Positions 30,565 to 39,507 of a stretch of DNA of 64,000 nucleotides are shown piece after piece. The stretch is from assembly GCF_010435965.1 (NCBI RefSeq), contig NZ_JAAGAA010000009.1:124001-188000 (forward strand), read 5' to 3'. Each line of letters starts with the position of its first letter. The first letter of the stretch is position 1. The notes below the pieces were generated by a model that searched no databases, was not told the origin of the DNA, and was given only the letters and a program-made list of their open reading frames with translations. Origin of the DNA: Crenobacter caeni (GTDB taxonomy: Bacteria > Pseudomonadota > Gammaproteobacteria > Burkholderiales > Chromobacteriaceae). A program made the translations under genes and the position numbers.

Positions 30565-30601
30565 ACCGGGTCAGGACAACAAGAACAATTGGAGGGGGCG
30601 G

Positions 30602-32308
30602 ATGGATCAGAATACAGCGCTGTCGGGGATGGGGCGCGCGCTGGTGCAGCACGGGCGGCTGTCGCAGGGGGAGGCCGACGAGATCGCGCACAAGGCGCAG
30701 GTCGACGGGCGCTCGTTTGTCGAGGCGCTGGTCGCCAGCAAGCGTTTGAGTGCAGCCGAAGTCGCCGTGTTCGCGTCGCATTCGTTCGGGCTGCCGCTGT
30801 TCGACGTTTCCGCCTTGTCCGCCTCCAGCGTGCCGCGCGGAGTGGTCGACGACGCGCTGATCGTCGAGCGGCGGCTGTTGCCGCTGTTCAAGCGCGGCAG
30901 CCGCCTGTTTGTCGGCTGTTCCGACCCGACGCTGTCGCAGGCCTTGCACGCGATCACCTTCAAGACCGGCTTGACCGTCGACGTGGTGGTGGTCGAGGAC
31001 GACAAGCTGGGCGCGCTGATCGCGCGCCAGCGCGAGGCCGACCCCGGCGCCGCGCTCAACGCGATGATCGACGACGACCTGGGCTCGCTCGAACTGGTCG
31101 ACCCGGACGCGCCAAGTGGCGACAAGCTGCCGGACGTGGAAGACGCGCCGGTGGTGAAGTTTATCCACAAGGTGCTGGTCGACGCGATCGCGCTGGGCGC
31201 CTCCGACATCCACTTCGAGCCGTACGAGAAGTATTACCGCATCCGTTACCGGGTCGACGGCGCGCTGCGCGAAGTCGCGCGCCCACCGCTGGCGATCCGC
31301 GACAAGATCGCGTCGCGCATCAAGGTGATCTCGCGGCTCGACATTTCCGAGAAGCGCGTGCCGCAGGACGGCCGCCTGAAGATCCGCCTCGACAAGCACC
31401 GCGCGGTCGACTTCCGGGTCAGCACGCTGCCGACGCTGTACGGCGAGAAGATCGTGATGCGTATCCTCGACGCGTCGGCCGCGTCGCTGAACATCGACCA
31501 GCTGGGCTTCGAGCCCGAGCAGAAAAGTCTGCTGATGGACGCGATCCGGCGGCCGTACGGCATGGTGCTGGTGACCGGGCCGACCGGCTCGGGCAAGACG
31601 GTGTCGCTGTACTCCTGCCTGAACATCCTCAACAAGCCGGACAGCAATATCTCGACCGCCGAAGACCCGGTCGAAATCAACCTGCCGGGGATCAACCAGG
31701 TCAACGTTAACGAGAAGGCCGGGCTGACTTTCGCGTCGGCGCTGCGCGCCTTCCTGCGCCAGGACCCGGACATCGTGATGATCGGCGAGATCCGCGACTT
31801 CGAGACGGCGGACATCGCGATCAAGGCCGCGCAGACCGGCCACATGGTGTTCTCGACGCTGCACACCAACAACGCGCCGGCGACGCTGACCCGTCTGCTC
31901 AATATGGGCGTCGCGCCGTTCAACGTGGCAAGCTCGGTGCTCCTGATCATGGCGCAGCGTCTGGCGCGCCGCTTGTGCCCGCAGTGCAAGGCGCCGGTCG
32001 ACATCCCGCGCGAGGCCTTGCTGCGCTCGGGCTTCGCCGAGGCCGACCTTGACGGCAGCTGGCAGCCGATGGGGCCGGTCGGCTGCGAGCACTGCCGCGA
32101 CACCGGCTACAAGGGGCGGGTCGGCATCTACGAGCTGATGCCGATGACCGACGCGATGGTGAGGCTGATCCTCAAGGGCGGTAACGCCGCCGAGATCGCC
32201 GACCTCGCCCGCGCCGAGGGCATGGTCGACTTGCGCCACGCGGGCCTGAAGAAAGTGCGGCAGGGGCTGACCTCGCTGACCGAGATCGAGGCGGTAACCA
32301 ACGAATGA
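30602..32308 (+). CDS. pilB: Type IV pilus extension ATPase PilB
   Basis: This cytoplasmic hexameric ATPase powers type IV pilus assembly. It is equivalent to neisserial PilF. The 568-residue protein has an N-terminal MshEN-type domain (residues 1-150) and a core ATPase with Walker [14 protein letters not shown] near residue 325, a Walker B/Asp box ending [10 protein letters not shown], and the His box STLHTNNAPATLTRLLNMG. A tetracysteine zinc motif (CPQC then CEHC) follows. A strong GGAGGGGG site precedes the ATG. It leads the pilB-pilC-pilD operon and is distinct from gspE at 51.8 kb. Confidence 0.95.
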   Translation: MDQNTALSGMGRALVQHGRLSQGEADEIAHKAQVDGRSFVEALVASKRLSAAEVAVFASHSFGLPLFDVSALSASSVPRGVVDDALIVERRLLPLFKRGSRLFVGCSDPTLSQALHAITFKTGLTVDVVVVEDDKLGALIARQREADPGAALNAMIDDDLGSLELVDPDAPSGDKLPDVEDAPVVKFIHKVLVDAIALGASDIHFEPYEKYYRIRYRVDGALREVARPPLAIRDKIASRIKVISRLDISEKRVPQDGRLKIRLDKHRAVDFRVSTLPTLYGEKIVMRILDASAASLNIDQLGFEPEQKSLLMDAIRRPYGMVLVTGPTGSGKTVSLYSCLNILNKPDSNISTAEDPVEINLPGINQVNVNEKAGLTFASALRAFLRQDPDIVMIGEIRDFETADIAIKAAQTGHMVFSTLHTNNAPATLTRLLNMGVAPFNVASSVLLIMAQRLARRLCPQCKAPVDIPREALLRSGFAEADLDGSWQPMGPVGCEHCRDTGYKGRVGIYELMPMTDAMVRLILKGGNAAEIADLARAEGMVDLRHAGLKKVRQGLTSLTEIEAVTNE

Positions 32309-32333
32309 CAACCCAGACAAGACGGACGCACGC

Positions 32334-33557
32334 ATGGCGAACGCTCAAGCGATGAAACAGCCCCCCCAGTACAACTGGGCGTGGGAAGGGAAGGGCCGGG
32401 ATGGCAAGGTGGTGCGCGGCGAGATCCGCGCCGAGAGCGAGGCCGTCGCCAAGATGCAGCTGCGCCGCCAGGGCGTGCTGGTGCACAAGATCGCCCGCCA
32501 GCGGGCGAAGCTCGGCCGCAGCATCAGCGAGAAGGACGTCGCGCTGTTCACCCGCCAGCTCTCGACGATGATGAAGGCCGGCGTGCCGCTCCTGCAGGCG
32601 TTCGACATCACCGCGCGCGGCCACAACAACCCGCGCATGGTCAAGCTGCTGCTCGACATCCGCGCCGACGTCGAGTCGGGCACCGCCTTGTCGGCGGCGT
32701 TCCGCAAGCACCCGCTGTACTTCGACGCGCTGTTCTGCAACCTGATCGCGGCCGGCGAGACCGGCGGCGTGCTCGACGCGCTGCTCGACAAGCTGGCGAC
32801 CTACAAGGAAAAGACGCTGGCGATCAAGGGCAAGATCAAGTCGGCGCTGATCTACCCGACGGCGATCATCGGCACCGCCTTCATCATCACCGCGGTGATC
32901 ATGATCTACGTGATCCCGGCGTTCAAGGACCTGTTCTCCAGCTTCGGCGCGGACCTGCCGGCGCCGACGCTGTTCGTGATCTGGCTGTCCGACTTCTTCG
33001 TCGAATGGTGGTGGCTGATCTTCGGCGGCCTGATCGGCGGGATCTTCGGCGGCATGTTCGCGTTCAAGCGTTCACCCGCCGCGCACCGCGCGATGGACCG
33101 CTTCATCCTCAAGGTGCCGGTGATCGGCGAGATCGTCAGGAAGGCGACCATCGCGCGCTGGACGCGCACGCTGGCGACGCTGTTCACCGCCGGCGTGCCG
33201 CTGGTCGAGGCGCTCGACTCGGTCGGCGGCGCGTCGGGCAACCAGGTCTACAGCGACGCGACGCAGAAGATCCGCACCGAGGTGAGCACCGGCTCCAGCC
33301 TGACTTTCGCGATGGGCAAGAGCGAACTGTTCCCGAACATGGTGATGCAGATGACGGCGATCGGCGAGGAGTCGGGCTCGCTCGACTCGATGCTCGAGAA
33401 GGTCGCCGACTTTTACGAGGAAGAGGTCGACAACGCGGTGGCTGCGCTGTCCAGCCTGCTTGAACCGCTGATCATGGTGGTGCTCGGCGTGCTGATCGGC
33501 GGCCTGGTCGTCGCCATGTACCTGCCGATCTTCAAGATGGGCCAGGTGGTCGGCTGA
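32334..33557 (+). CDS. pilC: Type IV pilus inner-membrane platform protein PilC
   Basis: This platform protein couples the PilB motor to pilin assembly (PilG in Neisseria naming). The 407-residue protein has two GspF-type domains, each with cytoplasmic helices and membrane segments. Motifs are LFTRQLSTMMKAGVPLLQAFD near residue 65, WTRTLATLFTAGVPLVEALDSV near 270 and the final helix EPLIMVVLGVLIGGLVVAMYLPIFKM. Seven C residues in a row occur at codons 10-12. It overlaps pilD by one base. Confidence 0.95.
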   Translation: MANAQAMKQPPQYNWAWEGKGRDGKVVRGEIRAESEAVAKMQLRRQGVLVHKIARQRAKLGRSISEKDVALFTRQLSTMMKAGVPLLQAFDITARGHNNPRMVKLLLDIRADVESGTALSAAFRKHPLYFDALFCNLIAAGETGGVLDALLDKLATYKEKTLAIKGKIKSALIYPTAIIGTAFIITAVIMIYVIPAFKDLFSSFGADLPAPTLFVIWLSDFFVEWWWLIFGGLIGGIFGGMFAFKRSPAAHRAMDRFILKVPVIGEIVRKATIARWTRTLATLFTAGVPLVEALDSVGGASGNQVYSDATQKIRTEVSTGSSLTFAMGKSELFPNMVMQMTAIGEESGSLDSMLEKVADFYEEEVDNAVAALSSLLEPLIMVVLGVLIGGLVVAMYLPIFKMGQVVG

Positions 33558-34420
33558 TGGACGCATTCAACGCTTTGCTTGCGCTGCCGGCGCCGGCGTT
33601 CGCCGCCCTGGTCGGCGTGTTTGGCCTGTTTGTCGGCAGTTTCCTCAACGTGGTGATCGCCCGCTTGCCGGTGATGCTCGAGCGGCGCTGGGCCGCCGAG
33701 TGCGCCGAGCTGAGCGGCCAGCCGGTGCCCGAACATCCGCCGTTCAACCTGCTGCGGCCGGGCTCGCGCTGCCCGCATTGCGGCGCGGGCGTACGGCCGT
33801 GGCACAACGTGCCGCTCGCGGGCTACCTGCTGCTGGGCGGGCGCTGCGCCGACTGCCGTGCGCCGATCTCGCCGCGCTACCCGCTGATCGAGCTTGCCAC
33901 CGGCGTGCTGTTCGCGCTGAACGCGTGGCTGCTGGGGCCTGGCGTGTGGCTGGCTGGCGCGCTGCTGTTGACCGCCGCGCTGGTCGCGCTGACCATGATC
34001 GACGCCGCCACCCAGCTGTTGCCGGACGACATTACGCTGCCGCTGGTGTGGGCGGGCATCGCCTTTCACTTGGTGTACGGCGTGCTGCCGCTCGCCGACG
34101 CGGTGGTGGGCGCGATGGCCGGCTACCTCGTGCTGTGGAGCGTGTACTGGTTGTTCAAGCTCGTCACCGGCAAGGAGGGCATGGGCTACGGCGACTTCAA
34201 GCTGCTGGCCGCGCTCGGCGCATGGCTCGGATGGCAGATGCTGCCCTTGATCATCCTCTTGTCTAGCCTGGTCGGCGCGCTGTGGGGCATCCTGCAGATC
34301 GCGCTCTCGCGCATGGGCCGCGGCCAGCCCTTGCCGTTCGGGCCTTACCTCGCCGCAGCGGGCTATGTCGCGCTGTTGTGGGGGCACGACATCGTGGGGT
34401 GGTACCTTGGCCGGCTGTAA
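33557..34420 (+). CDS. pilD: Prepilin peptidase PilD
   Basis: This inner-membrane aspartyl protease and N-methyltransferase processes type IV prepilins and T2SS pseudopilins. The 287-residue protein has about seven membrane segments. The cytosolic loop has the two CxxC pairs (CPHC and CADC). Catalytic aspartates are in MIDAATQLLPDD and in GYGDFK, the GxGD motif. Because the gsp operon here has no gspO, this enzyme probably serves both systems. Its last 14 bases overlap the proposed start of coaE. Confidence 0.95.
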   Translation: MDAFNALLALPAPAFAALVGVFGLFVGSFLNVVIARLPVMLERRWAAECAELSGQPVPEHPPFNLLRPGSRCPHCGAGVRPWHNVPLAGYLLLGGRCADCRAPISPRYPLIELATGVLFALNAWLLGPGVWLAGALLLTAALVALTMIDAATQLLPDDITLPLVWAGIAFHLVYGVLPLADAVVGAMAGYLVLWSVYWLFKLVTGKEGMGYGDFKLLAALGAWLGWQMLPLIILLSSLVGALWGILQIALSRMGRGQPLPFGPYLAAAGYVALLWGHDIVGWYLGRL

Positions 34421-35066
34421 GCGTTTCGTGGTCGGCCTGACCGGCGGCATCGGCTCGGGCAAGAGCGCGGTCGCCGAGCGCTTTGCCGAACTAGGCGCCG
34501 ACATCGTCGACACTGACGCGATCGCGCACGTCTTGACCGGGCCGGGTGGCGCGGCGATGCCGGCGATTGCCGAGGCGTTCGGCGCCGGCGTGGTCGCGGC
34601 GGACGGCCGGCTCGACCGCGCGGCGATGCGCGAGCGGGTATTTAGCGACGCCGCCGCCCGCGCGCGTCTGGAAGCCATCCTGCACCCGCTGATCCGCGAG
34701 GAGGCGCTGCGCCAGTTGGAAAGTGGGCAGGGCGCGTACGCGCTGCTCGCCGTGCCCTTGCTGTTCGAGAAGGGCGGCTACCTCGAACTGGTCGACCGCA
34801 CGCTGGTGATCGACTGCCCGGAAGAGACGCAGCTTACGCGGGTGATGGCGCGCAGTGCGCTGTCCGCAGAGGCGGTGCGCGCGATCATGGCTGCGCAGTT
34901 GCCGCGCAGCGAGCGCACCGCCCGCGCGGACGACGTGATCGACAATAGCGGCGGGCTCGATAAGCTGGCGCTTCAAGTTGCCGCCAAACACCGTTATTAT
35001 CTGGCCTGTCTTGCACGCGCGGACTGTCCGCCGTCAACCACCGCACCCACGGACCCCGCGCAGTGA
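34407..35066 (+). CDS. coaE: Dephospho-CoA kinase
   Basis: The enzyme phosphorylates dephospho-CoA in the final step of coenzyme A synthesis. The 219-residue protein carries Walker A GLTGGIGSGKS close to the N-terminus and the VDTDAIAHVL and HPLIREEALRQLE blocks of CoaE. A TTG at 34407 gives a normal N-terminus (MAGCKRFVVGLTGG). An ATG at 34365 is deeper inside pilD and would add 14 unrelated residues. It is linked to the pil genes as in many proteobacteria. Confidence 0.93.
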   Translation: MAGCKRFVVGLTGGIGSGKSAVAERFAELGADIVDTDAIAHVLTGPGGAAMPAIAEAFGAGVVAADGRLDRAAMRERVFSDAAARARLEAILHPLIREEALRQLESGQGAYALLAVPLLFEKGGYLELVDRTLVIDCPEETQLTRVMARSALSAEAVRAIMAAQLPRSERTARADDVIDNSGGLDKLALQVAAKHRYYLACLARADCPPSTTAPTDPAQ

Positions 35067-35821
35067 TTAGTTTCGAGTTTCCGGTCACCGAACGAACCCG
35101 CAGCCTGCTCAGGCTGGAGCAGCTCTATCAGCGGCTGTCTTTCTTCGTCGAGCGCGATCACCCGTACGAACACCATTCGGCCTTGCTGGTGCTGTTCGAG
35201 ATCCTCGAGGTCGCCTCGCGCGCCGAGCTCAAGTCCGACCTCTTGCAGGAGCTCGAGCGGCAAAAGCAGCTGCTCGACGCCTGGCACGACAACCCGGCGA
35301 TCGACCAGGCGATGCTCGACGAGACGATAGACCGGATCGAGCGCGTCGCGCAGCAGCTGCTGGGACTGACCAGCAAGTTCGGCCAGCACCTGCGCGAGAA
35401 CGAGTGGCTGATGGCGATCAAACAGCGCTCGGTGATCGCCGGCGGCACCTGCTCGTTCGACCTGCCGTCGTACGCCTTGTGGCAGGCGCGCGACGCCGAC
35501 GAGCGCCGCGCCGACATCCGCCGCTGGGCGGCGCCGCTGATGCCGACGTCCGAGGCGGCGACCCTGCTGTTGCGTCTGTTGCGCGACAGCGGCAAGACCT
35601 TCCACTTCGTCGCCCGCAACGGCGCGTTCCAGCAGATGTCCGGCGGGCGCGTGGTCCAGCTGATCCGGGTCGACTACCCGGCGGGACTGGACGCACTGCC
35701 CGAATTGTCCGCCAACAAGTACGCGATCAACCTGCGCTTCGTGCAGGCGTACGCGGAGGGCGCGCGGCCGCGCACGCTCGCCCAGGACGTCGACTTCTCG
35801 ATGACCTTCTGCAAGTTTTGA
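35063..35821 (+). CDS. zapD: Cell division protein ZapD
   Basis: This 252-residue helical protein crosslinks FtsZ filaments at mid-cell. The sequence opens [25 protein letters not shown] and includes [31 protein letters not shown], hallmarks of the ZapD (YacF) family, with a beta-rich C-terminal part. The start is GTG at 35063, overlapping the coaE stop as GTGA. The coaE-zapD-yacG order matches E. coli and related genomes. Confidence 0.93.
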   Translation: MISFEFPVTERTRSLLRLEQLYQRLSFFVERDHPYEHHSALLVLFEILEVASRAELKSDLLQELERQKQLLDAWHDNPAIDQAMLDETIDRIERVAQQLLGLTSKFGQHLRENEWLMAIKQRSVIAGGTCSFDLPSYALWQARDADERRADIRRWAAPLMPTSEAATLLLRLLRDSGKTFHFVARNGAFQQMSGGRVVQLIRVDYPAGLDALPELSANKYAINLRFVQAYAEGARPRTLAQDVDFSMTFCKF

Positions 35822-35831
35822 GGAACCCGCG

Positions 35832-36023
35832 ATGAGCGAAAAGCCAGAAACCATCCGCGTGGTCGCCTGCCCGCAATGCGGCGCCCCGGTGCGCTGGGAG
35901 GCCGCGAGCCGCTACCGGCCGTTCTGTTCCGAGCGCTGCCGCCTGATCGACCTGGGCCAGTGGGCCGACGAAAGCTACCGGGTACCCGCGTCGCCGCCGG
36001 ACGGCGAGGACGCGCCGCAGTAA
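35832..36023 (+). CDS. yacG: DNA gyrase inhibitor YacG (zinc protein)
   Basis: This 63-residue protein binds one zinc ion and inhibits DNA gyrase through GyrB in E. coli. The zinc ligands are CPQC near residue 13 and CSERC near residue 35, followed by the conserved [16 protein letters not shown]. It is the last gene of the coaE-zapD-yacG run and ends at the bidirectional terminator. Confidence 0.93.
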   Translation: MSEKPETIRVVACPQCGAPVRWEAASRYRPFCSERCRLIDLGQWADESYRVPASPPDGEDAPQ

Positions 36024-36025
36024 GG

Positions 36026-36073
36026 CGCGCAATAAAAAAGCGGAACCTGGCGGTTCCGCTTTTTTATTGCGCG
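36026..36073. terminator. Bidirectional terminator between yacG and the amidase gene
   Basis: The two 22-base arms are perfect reverse complements around a TGGC loop. The core is GCGGAACC/GGTTCCGC, flanked by A6 and T6 tracts and then by matching GCGCAAT/ATTGCGC ends. It ends yacG on the plus strand and the amidase gene on the minus strand. Confidence 0.93.
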
Positions 36074-36079
36074 GGGCGC

Positions 36080-37318
36080 TCAGCCTCGCGCGTACAGCGT
36101 GCTCTGGCCGAAGTAGCCCTTGATGCCGGCGAGCAGCGATTCGGCCATCTTGCGCTGGAAGGCCGGGTCGACCAGCTTCTTCTCTTCTTCCGGGTTGCTG
36201 ATGAAGGCCGTCTCCACCAAGATCGACGGGATGTCCGGCGCCTTGAGCACCGCGAAGCCCGCCTGCTCGACGCGCGACTTGTGCAGAGTGTTCAGGTTGC
36301 CCATATGGCCGAGCACCGCCTTGCCGAGCTTCAGGCTGTCGTTGATGGTCGCCGTCTGCGTGAGGTCGAGCAGGGTGTGCGCGAGGTACTTGTCCTTGCC
36401 GCCGATGCGCACGCCGCCGATCAGGTCGGCGTCGTTCTGCGTCTTGGCGAGGAAGCGCGCCGCGGTCGAGGTTGCGCCCTTCTCCGACAGCGCGAACACC
36501 GACGAGCCGCGTGCGGTCGGCGTGGTGAACGCGTCGGCGTGGATCGAGATAAAGAGGTCGGCGCCGAGCTTGCGCGCCTTAGCCACGCGCACGCCCAGCG
36601 GGATGAACACGTCTTCGTCGCGGGTCAGGTGCGCGCGCATATTGCGCTGGCTGTTGATCAGCTGGCGCAGCTCGCGCGCGATCCTCAGCACCACGTCCTT
36701 CTCGCGCACGCCGGACGGGCCGATCGCGCCCGGGTCTTCGCCGCCGTGGCCGGGGTCGAGCACGATGGTGACCGGGCGGTCGACACCCGCCTTGCCAGGC
36801 TGCGGCTTCAGCTGCGGGCGCTCGTCGAGCTTGCCGCGGTTGTAATCCTGCAACAGCGCGAGCAGCGGGTCGTCCTGCGGCTTGGCCGGGTAGAGGTCGA
36901 CCACCAGCCGGTCGCGAAATTCGGCGACCGGGTTCAGCGTGAACACCTGCGGCGCGATCTCGGTCTTCAGTTCCAGCACCAGGCGCACGGTGTCCGCCGA
37001 GAACTGCGCGGCGCGGGCACTCTTCACGAAGGGGTCGCCGCCGTTGATCAGGGTGCCGATGCCCTGCAAGGTCGCGTTCAGCTCGACCCCTTCGAGGTCG
37101 ATCACCAGCCGGTCGGGGCCGGCGAGCGTGAACTGCTTGTACTTGAGCGGACTGCTCGATTCGAGTGTCACCCGCGTGTAGGTGGACGAGGGCCAGATTC
37201 GCAGCGCGACGATTTGCGGCACTGCGGCAAAGCCCACTCTGCTCACCGCGAGCAGCCAGGTCGCCGCGGCGGCACCGACCAGGCGGCGGCGGCTCAGCTT
37301 GAGAGTCTTGTCAGGCAT
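36080..37318 (-). CDS. amiC: N-acetylmuramoyl-L-alanine amidase (AmiC-type)
   Basis: This periplasmic zinc hydrolase cuts peptidoglycan crosslinked stems at septation. The 412-residue precursor has a twin-arginine signal ([16 protein letters not shown]), an AMIN domain (residues about 35-150) for septal targeting, and an Amidase_3 catalytic domain. Zinc ligands are expected in [10 protein letters not shown], the RDEDV glutamate region, SIHADAF, and [14 protein letters not shown]. The start at 37318 lies 25 bases inside tsaE, so the two genes are translationally linked. The amiC/amiB distinction is by domain content. Confidence 0.92.
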   Translation of the reverse strand: MPDKTLKLSRRRLVGAAAATWLLAVSRVGFAAVPQIVALRIWPSSTYTRVTLESSSPLKYKQFTLAGPDRLVIDLEGVELNATLQGIGTLINGGDPFVKSARAAQFSADTVRLVLELKTEIAPQVFTLNPVAEFRDRLVVDLYPAKPQDDPLLALLQDYNRGKLDERPQLKPQPGKAGVDRPVTIVLDPGHGGEDPGAIGPSGVREKDVVLRIARELRQLINSQRNMRAHLTRDEDVFIPLGVRVAKARKLGADLFISIHADAFTTPTARGSSVFALSEKGATSTAARFLAKTQNDADLIGGVRIGGKDKYLAHTLLDLTQTATINDSLKLGKAVLGHMGNLNTLHKSRVEQAGFAVLKAPDIPSILVETAFISNPEEEKKLVDPAFQRKMAESLLAGIKGYFGQSTLYARG

Positions 37319-37770
37319 TGTCTTCCCGTGTCGTCGTGGGCGGTCAGCCGGTAGCGGCGCTGCCCGCCATCCACTTCCAGCGCGACGGTCAAATCCGCCG
37401 GCGGTAACAGGCCCTGCGCCTTGTCCGGCCATTCCACCAAACAGAGGCTGTGTTCACCGAAAAGTTCGGCCAGTCCCGAGTCGTCCCACTCCTGCGGGTC
37501 GTTGAAGCGGTACAGGTCGAAGTGGTGGACATCCAGACCGTCGAAGGCGTAGCTCTCGACCAGCGCGTACGTCGGACTCTTCACGCGGCCGGTGTGACCC
37601 AGGGCGCGCAAGAGGCCGCGCGTCAGCGTAGTCTTGCCGGCGCCCAGGTCGCCGTCGAGGTAGACGACCATGCCCGGCGTCAGGCTTCCGGCGAGTGCAC
37701 CGCCCAGCGCGAGGGTGGCGGCTTCGTCGGCCAGAAGGCCGCTTGTGCTGCTGCTATCATCCATGGCCAT
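37294..37770 (-). CDS. tsaE: tRNA threonylcarbamoyladenosine biosynthesis ATPase TsaE
   Basis: The protein supports the TsaBCDE pathway that makes t6A at position 37 of ANN-decoding tRNAs. The 158-residue protein has Walker [16 protein letters not shown] near residue 40, [10 protein letters not shown], and the [17 protein letters not shown] block. Start codons at 37770 and 37764 are both ATG, and neither has a strong ribosome-binding site. The 3' end overlaps the amidase gene. The 5' end meets the divergent queG start within a few bases. Confidence 0.92.
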   Translation of the reverse strand: MAMDDSSSTSGLLADEAATLALGGALAGSLTPGMVVYLDGDLGAGKTTLTRGLLRALGHTGRVKSPTYALVESYAFDGLDVHHFDLYRFNDPQEWDDSGLAELFGEHSLCLVEWPDKAQGLLPPADLTVALEVDGGQRRYRLTAHDDTGRQCLTRLSS

Positions 37771-38848
37771 GATCGAGTGTGGATTGCAAAACGTGGATTA
37801 TCCAGAATTGGCCCGCCAAATCAAAGCGTGGGCGCTTGAGGCGGGCTTTGCCGGCGCGCGCATCAGCCGCGCGAGCCTGCCAGATGAGGCGAGGGCGGCG
37901 CTTGAGGCCTGGCTTGCCGATGGCTGCCACGGGCAGATGGACTACATGGCGCGGCACGGCACGCTCAGGCTTGACCCGGCGGGCCTGGTGCCCGGTGCCT
38001 TGTCGGTGGTTTCGCTCAGGATGGACTACTGGCCCGACGCGCGCGACGCGCACGCGGTACTCGACGACGGCGAGGCTGCGTATGTGTCGCGTTATGCGCT
38101 CGGTCGCGACTACCACAAGGTGCTGCGCAAGCGTCTGCAGGCGCTCGCCAGCCGGATCGAAGGGGAAGTCGGCGCCTACGGCTACCGGGTGTTCACCGAC
38201 AGCGCGCCGCTGGCCGAGGTATCGTTCGCCGCGCAGGCGGGCCTGGGCTGGCGCGGCAAGCACACCTTGCTGCTCAACCGCGACGCGGGCTCGCTGTTTT
38301 TCCTCGGCGAGATCGTCACCGACCTGCCGCTGCCGGAAGACGCGGCCGAGGACGGGCACTGCGGCCGCTGCACCCGCTGCATCGACGCGTGCCCGACCGG
38401 CGCCATCGTCGCGCCGTACCGGGTCGACGCCCGCCTGTGCATCTCCTACCTGACCATCGAACTGGATGGCGCCATCCCCGAGCCGTTGCGGCCGCTCCTG
38501 GGCAACCGCGTGTACGGGTGCGACGACTGCCAGCTCTCGTGCCCGTGGAACCGCTTTGCCAGGCTGTCTGGCGAGGGGGATTTTGCGGTGCGGCATGGGC
38601 TCGACGCGGCGAGCCTCGCCGAGCTTTTTGCGTGGAGCGAGGCGGACTTTCGCGAACGCACCGCCGGCAGCCCGATCTGGCGGATCGGCTACCAGCGCTG
38701 GCTGCGCAACCTGGCGGTTGGCTTGGGGAACGCGCCGACGACGCCGGCGGTATTGTCCGCGCTTGCGTCGCGCAGGGAAGACGCGTCGGCACTGGTGCGC
38801 GAGCATGTGGCGTGGGCGCTGGCGCGTCACGCCGCCAGCGCCCGGTGA
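37763..38848 (+). CDS. queG: Epoxyqueuosine reductase QueG
   Basis: The enzyme performs the last step of queuosine synthesis in tRNA, using cobalamin and two [4Fe-4S] clusters. The protein (361 residues from 37763, or 359 from 37769) has the 8Fe-S ferredoxin block CGRCTRCIDACPTGAI near residue 195, then CISYLTIE and CDDCQLSCPWN. DSAPLAEVSFAAQAGLGWRGKHT is also typical. An upstream in-frame extension to 37670 runs antisense through tsaE and is rejected. It ends four bases from the convergent MaoC-family gene. Confidence 0.93.
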   Translation: MAMIECGLQNVDYPELARQIKAWALEAGFAGARISRASLPDEARAALEAWLADGCHGQMDYMARHGTLRLDPAGLVPGALSVVSLRMDYWPDARDAHAVLDDGEAAYVSRYALGRDYHKVLRKRLQALASRIEGEVGAYGYRVFTDSAPLAEVSFAAQAGLGWRGKHTLLLNRDAGSLFFLGEIVTDLPLPEDAAEDGHCGRCTRCIDACPTGAIVAPYRVDARLCISYLTIELDGAIPEPLRPLLGNRVYGCDDCQLSCPWNRFARLSGEGDFAVRHGLDAASLAELFAWSEADFRERTAGSPIWRIGYQRWLRNLAVGLGNAPTTPAVLSALASRREDASALVREHVAWALARHAASAR

Positions 38849-38851
38849 GGC

Positions 38852-39271
38852 TTACTCGGGCTTGGCCGGTGCGATCACCAGCGACTCGCCCTCGAGGATC
38901 AGCTTGCCGCTGACGAAGCATTCGGTGAGCAGCTTGACGCGGCGCTTGGCCGGGTCGAGCTCGGTGACGGTCGCGCGCGCGGTCACCGTCTCGCCGATCT
39001 TGACCGGCGCCTTGAAGCGGGTCGACTGCGACAGGTAAATGGTGCCGGGGCCCGGCAAGCGGGTGCCGAGCACGCAGGAGATCAGGCTGGCGCTGAGCAT
39101 GCCGTGCGCGATGCGGCCGCCGAACATCGTCTGTTCAGCGTATTCCTGATTGATGTGCACGGGGTTATCGTCGCCGGAGACGGCCGCGAACATCAGGATG
39201 TCGGCTTCGGTGATGGTCTTGGCGTACTCGGCAGAGTCGCCGATCTTGATGTCTTCAAAGTAGACGGTCAT
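38852..39271 (-). CDS. MaoC-family (R)-specific enoyl-CoA hydratase
   Basis: This 139-residue hot-dog-fold protein is predicted to hydrate enoyl-CoA (PhaJ/MaoC type). The catalytic Asp and His are in SGDDNPVHINQEYA near residues 34-40, followed by GGRIAHGMLSASLISCVLGTRLPG. The closest activity could be PhaJ-like supply of 3-hydroxyacyl-CoA. It is divergent from etfB across a PsrA-like operator, which supports a role in fatty-acid metabolism. No pha genes are visible nearby. Confidence 0.86.
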   Translation of the reverse strand: MTVYFEDIKIGDSAEYAKTITEADILMFAAVSGDDNPVHINQEYAEQTMFGGRIAHGMLSASLISCVLGTRLPGPGTIYLSQSTRFKAPVKIGETVTARATVTELDPAKRRVKLLTECFVSGKLILEGESLVIAPAKPE

Positions 39272-39394
39272 GCGCTTGCTCCCGTATTATGCAGTTGAAA
39301 TGTTGCGGTGCATTGTACACGCAGCTGACGTGTGTCAGGGGAGCGTCCGTGCACGCGGGTCTGGACATTTGCATTTTTGCGACGTCATAATCGG

Positions 39395-39410
39395 TCAAAC
39401 GATCGTTTGA
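39395..39410. promoter_or_regulatory. PsrA-like fatty-acid regulator operator
   Basis: TCAAACGATCGTTTGA is a perfect 16-base palindrome that fits the PsrA box (CAAAC-N4-GTTTG). An adjacent ACGATCGT (39411-39418) repeats part of the core. It lies between the divergent MaoC hydratase gene and etfB-etfA-acyl-CoA dehydrogenase, which suits a TetR-family repressor relieved by acyl-CoA or fatty acid. Confidence 0.65.
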
Positions 39411-39507
39411 ACGATCGTCGACGCCGGCCCGCCCCTGCGCAGGCGGCAACATGCCTCTTCACCAGGGTTTGATCAATCTGTTTCGGGCTCTTTAGAGCTG
39501 GAGGAAT

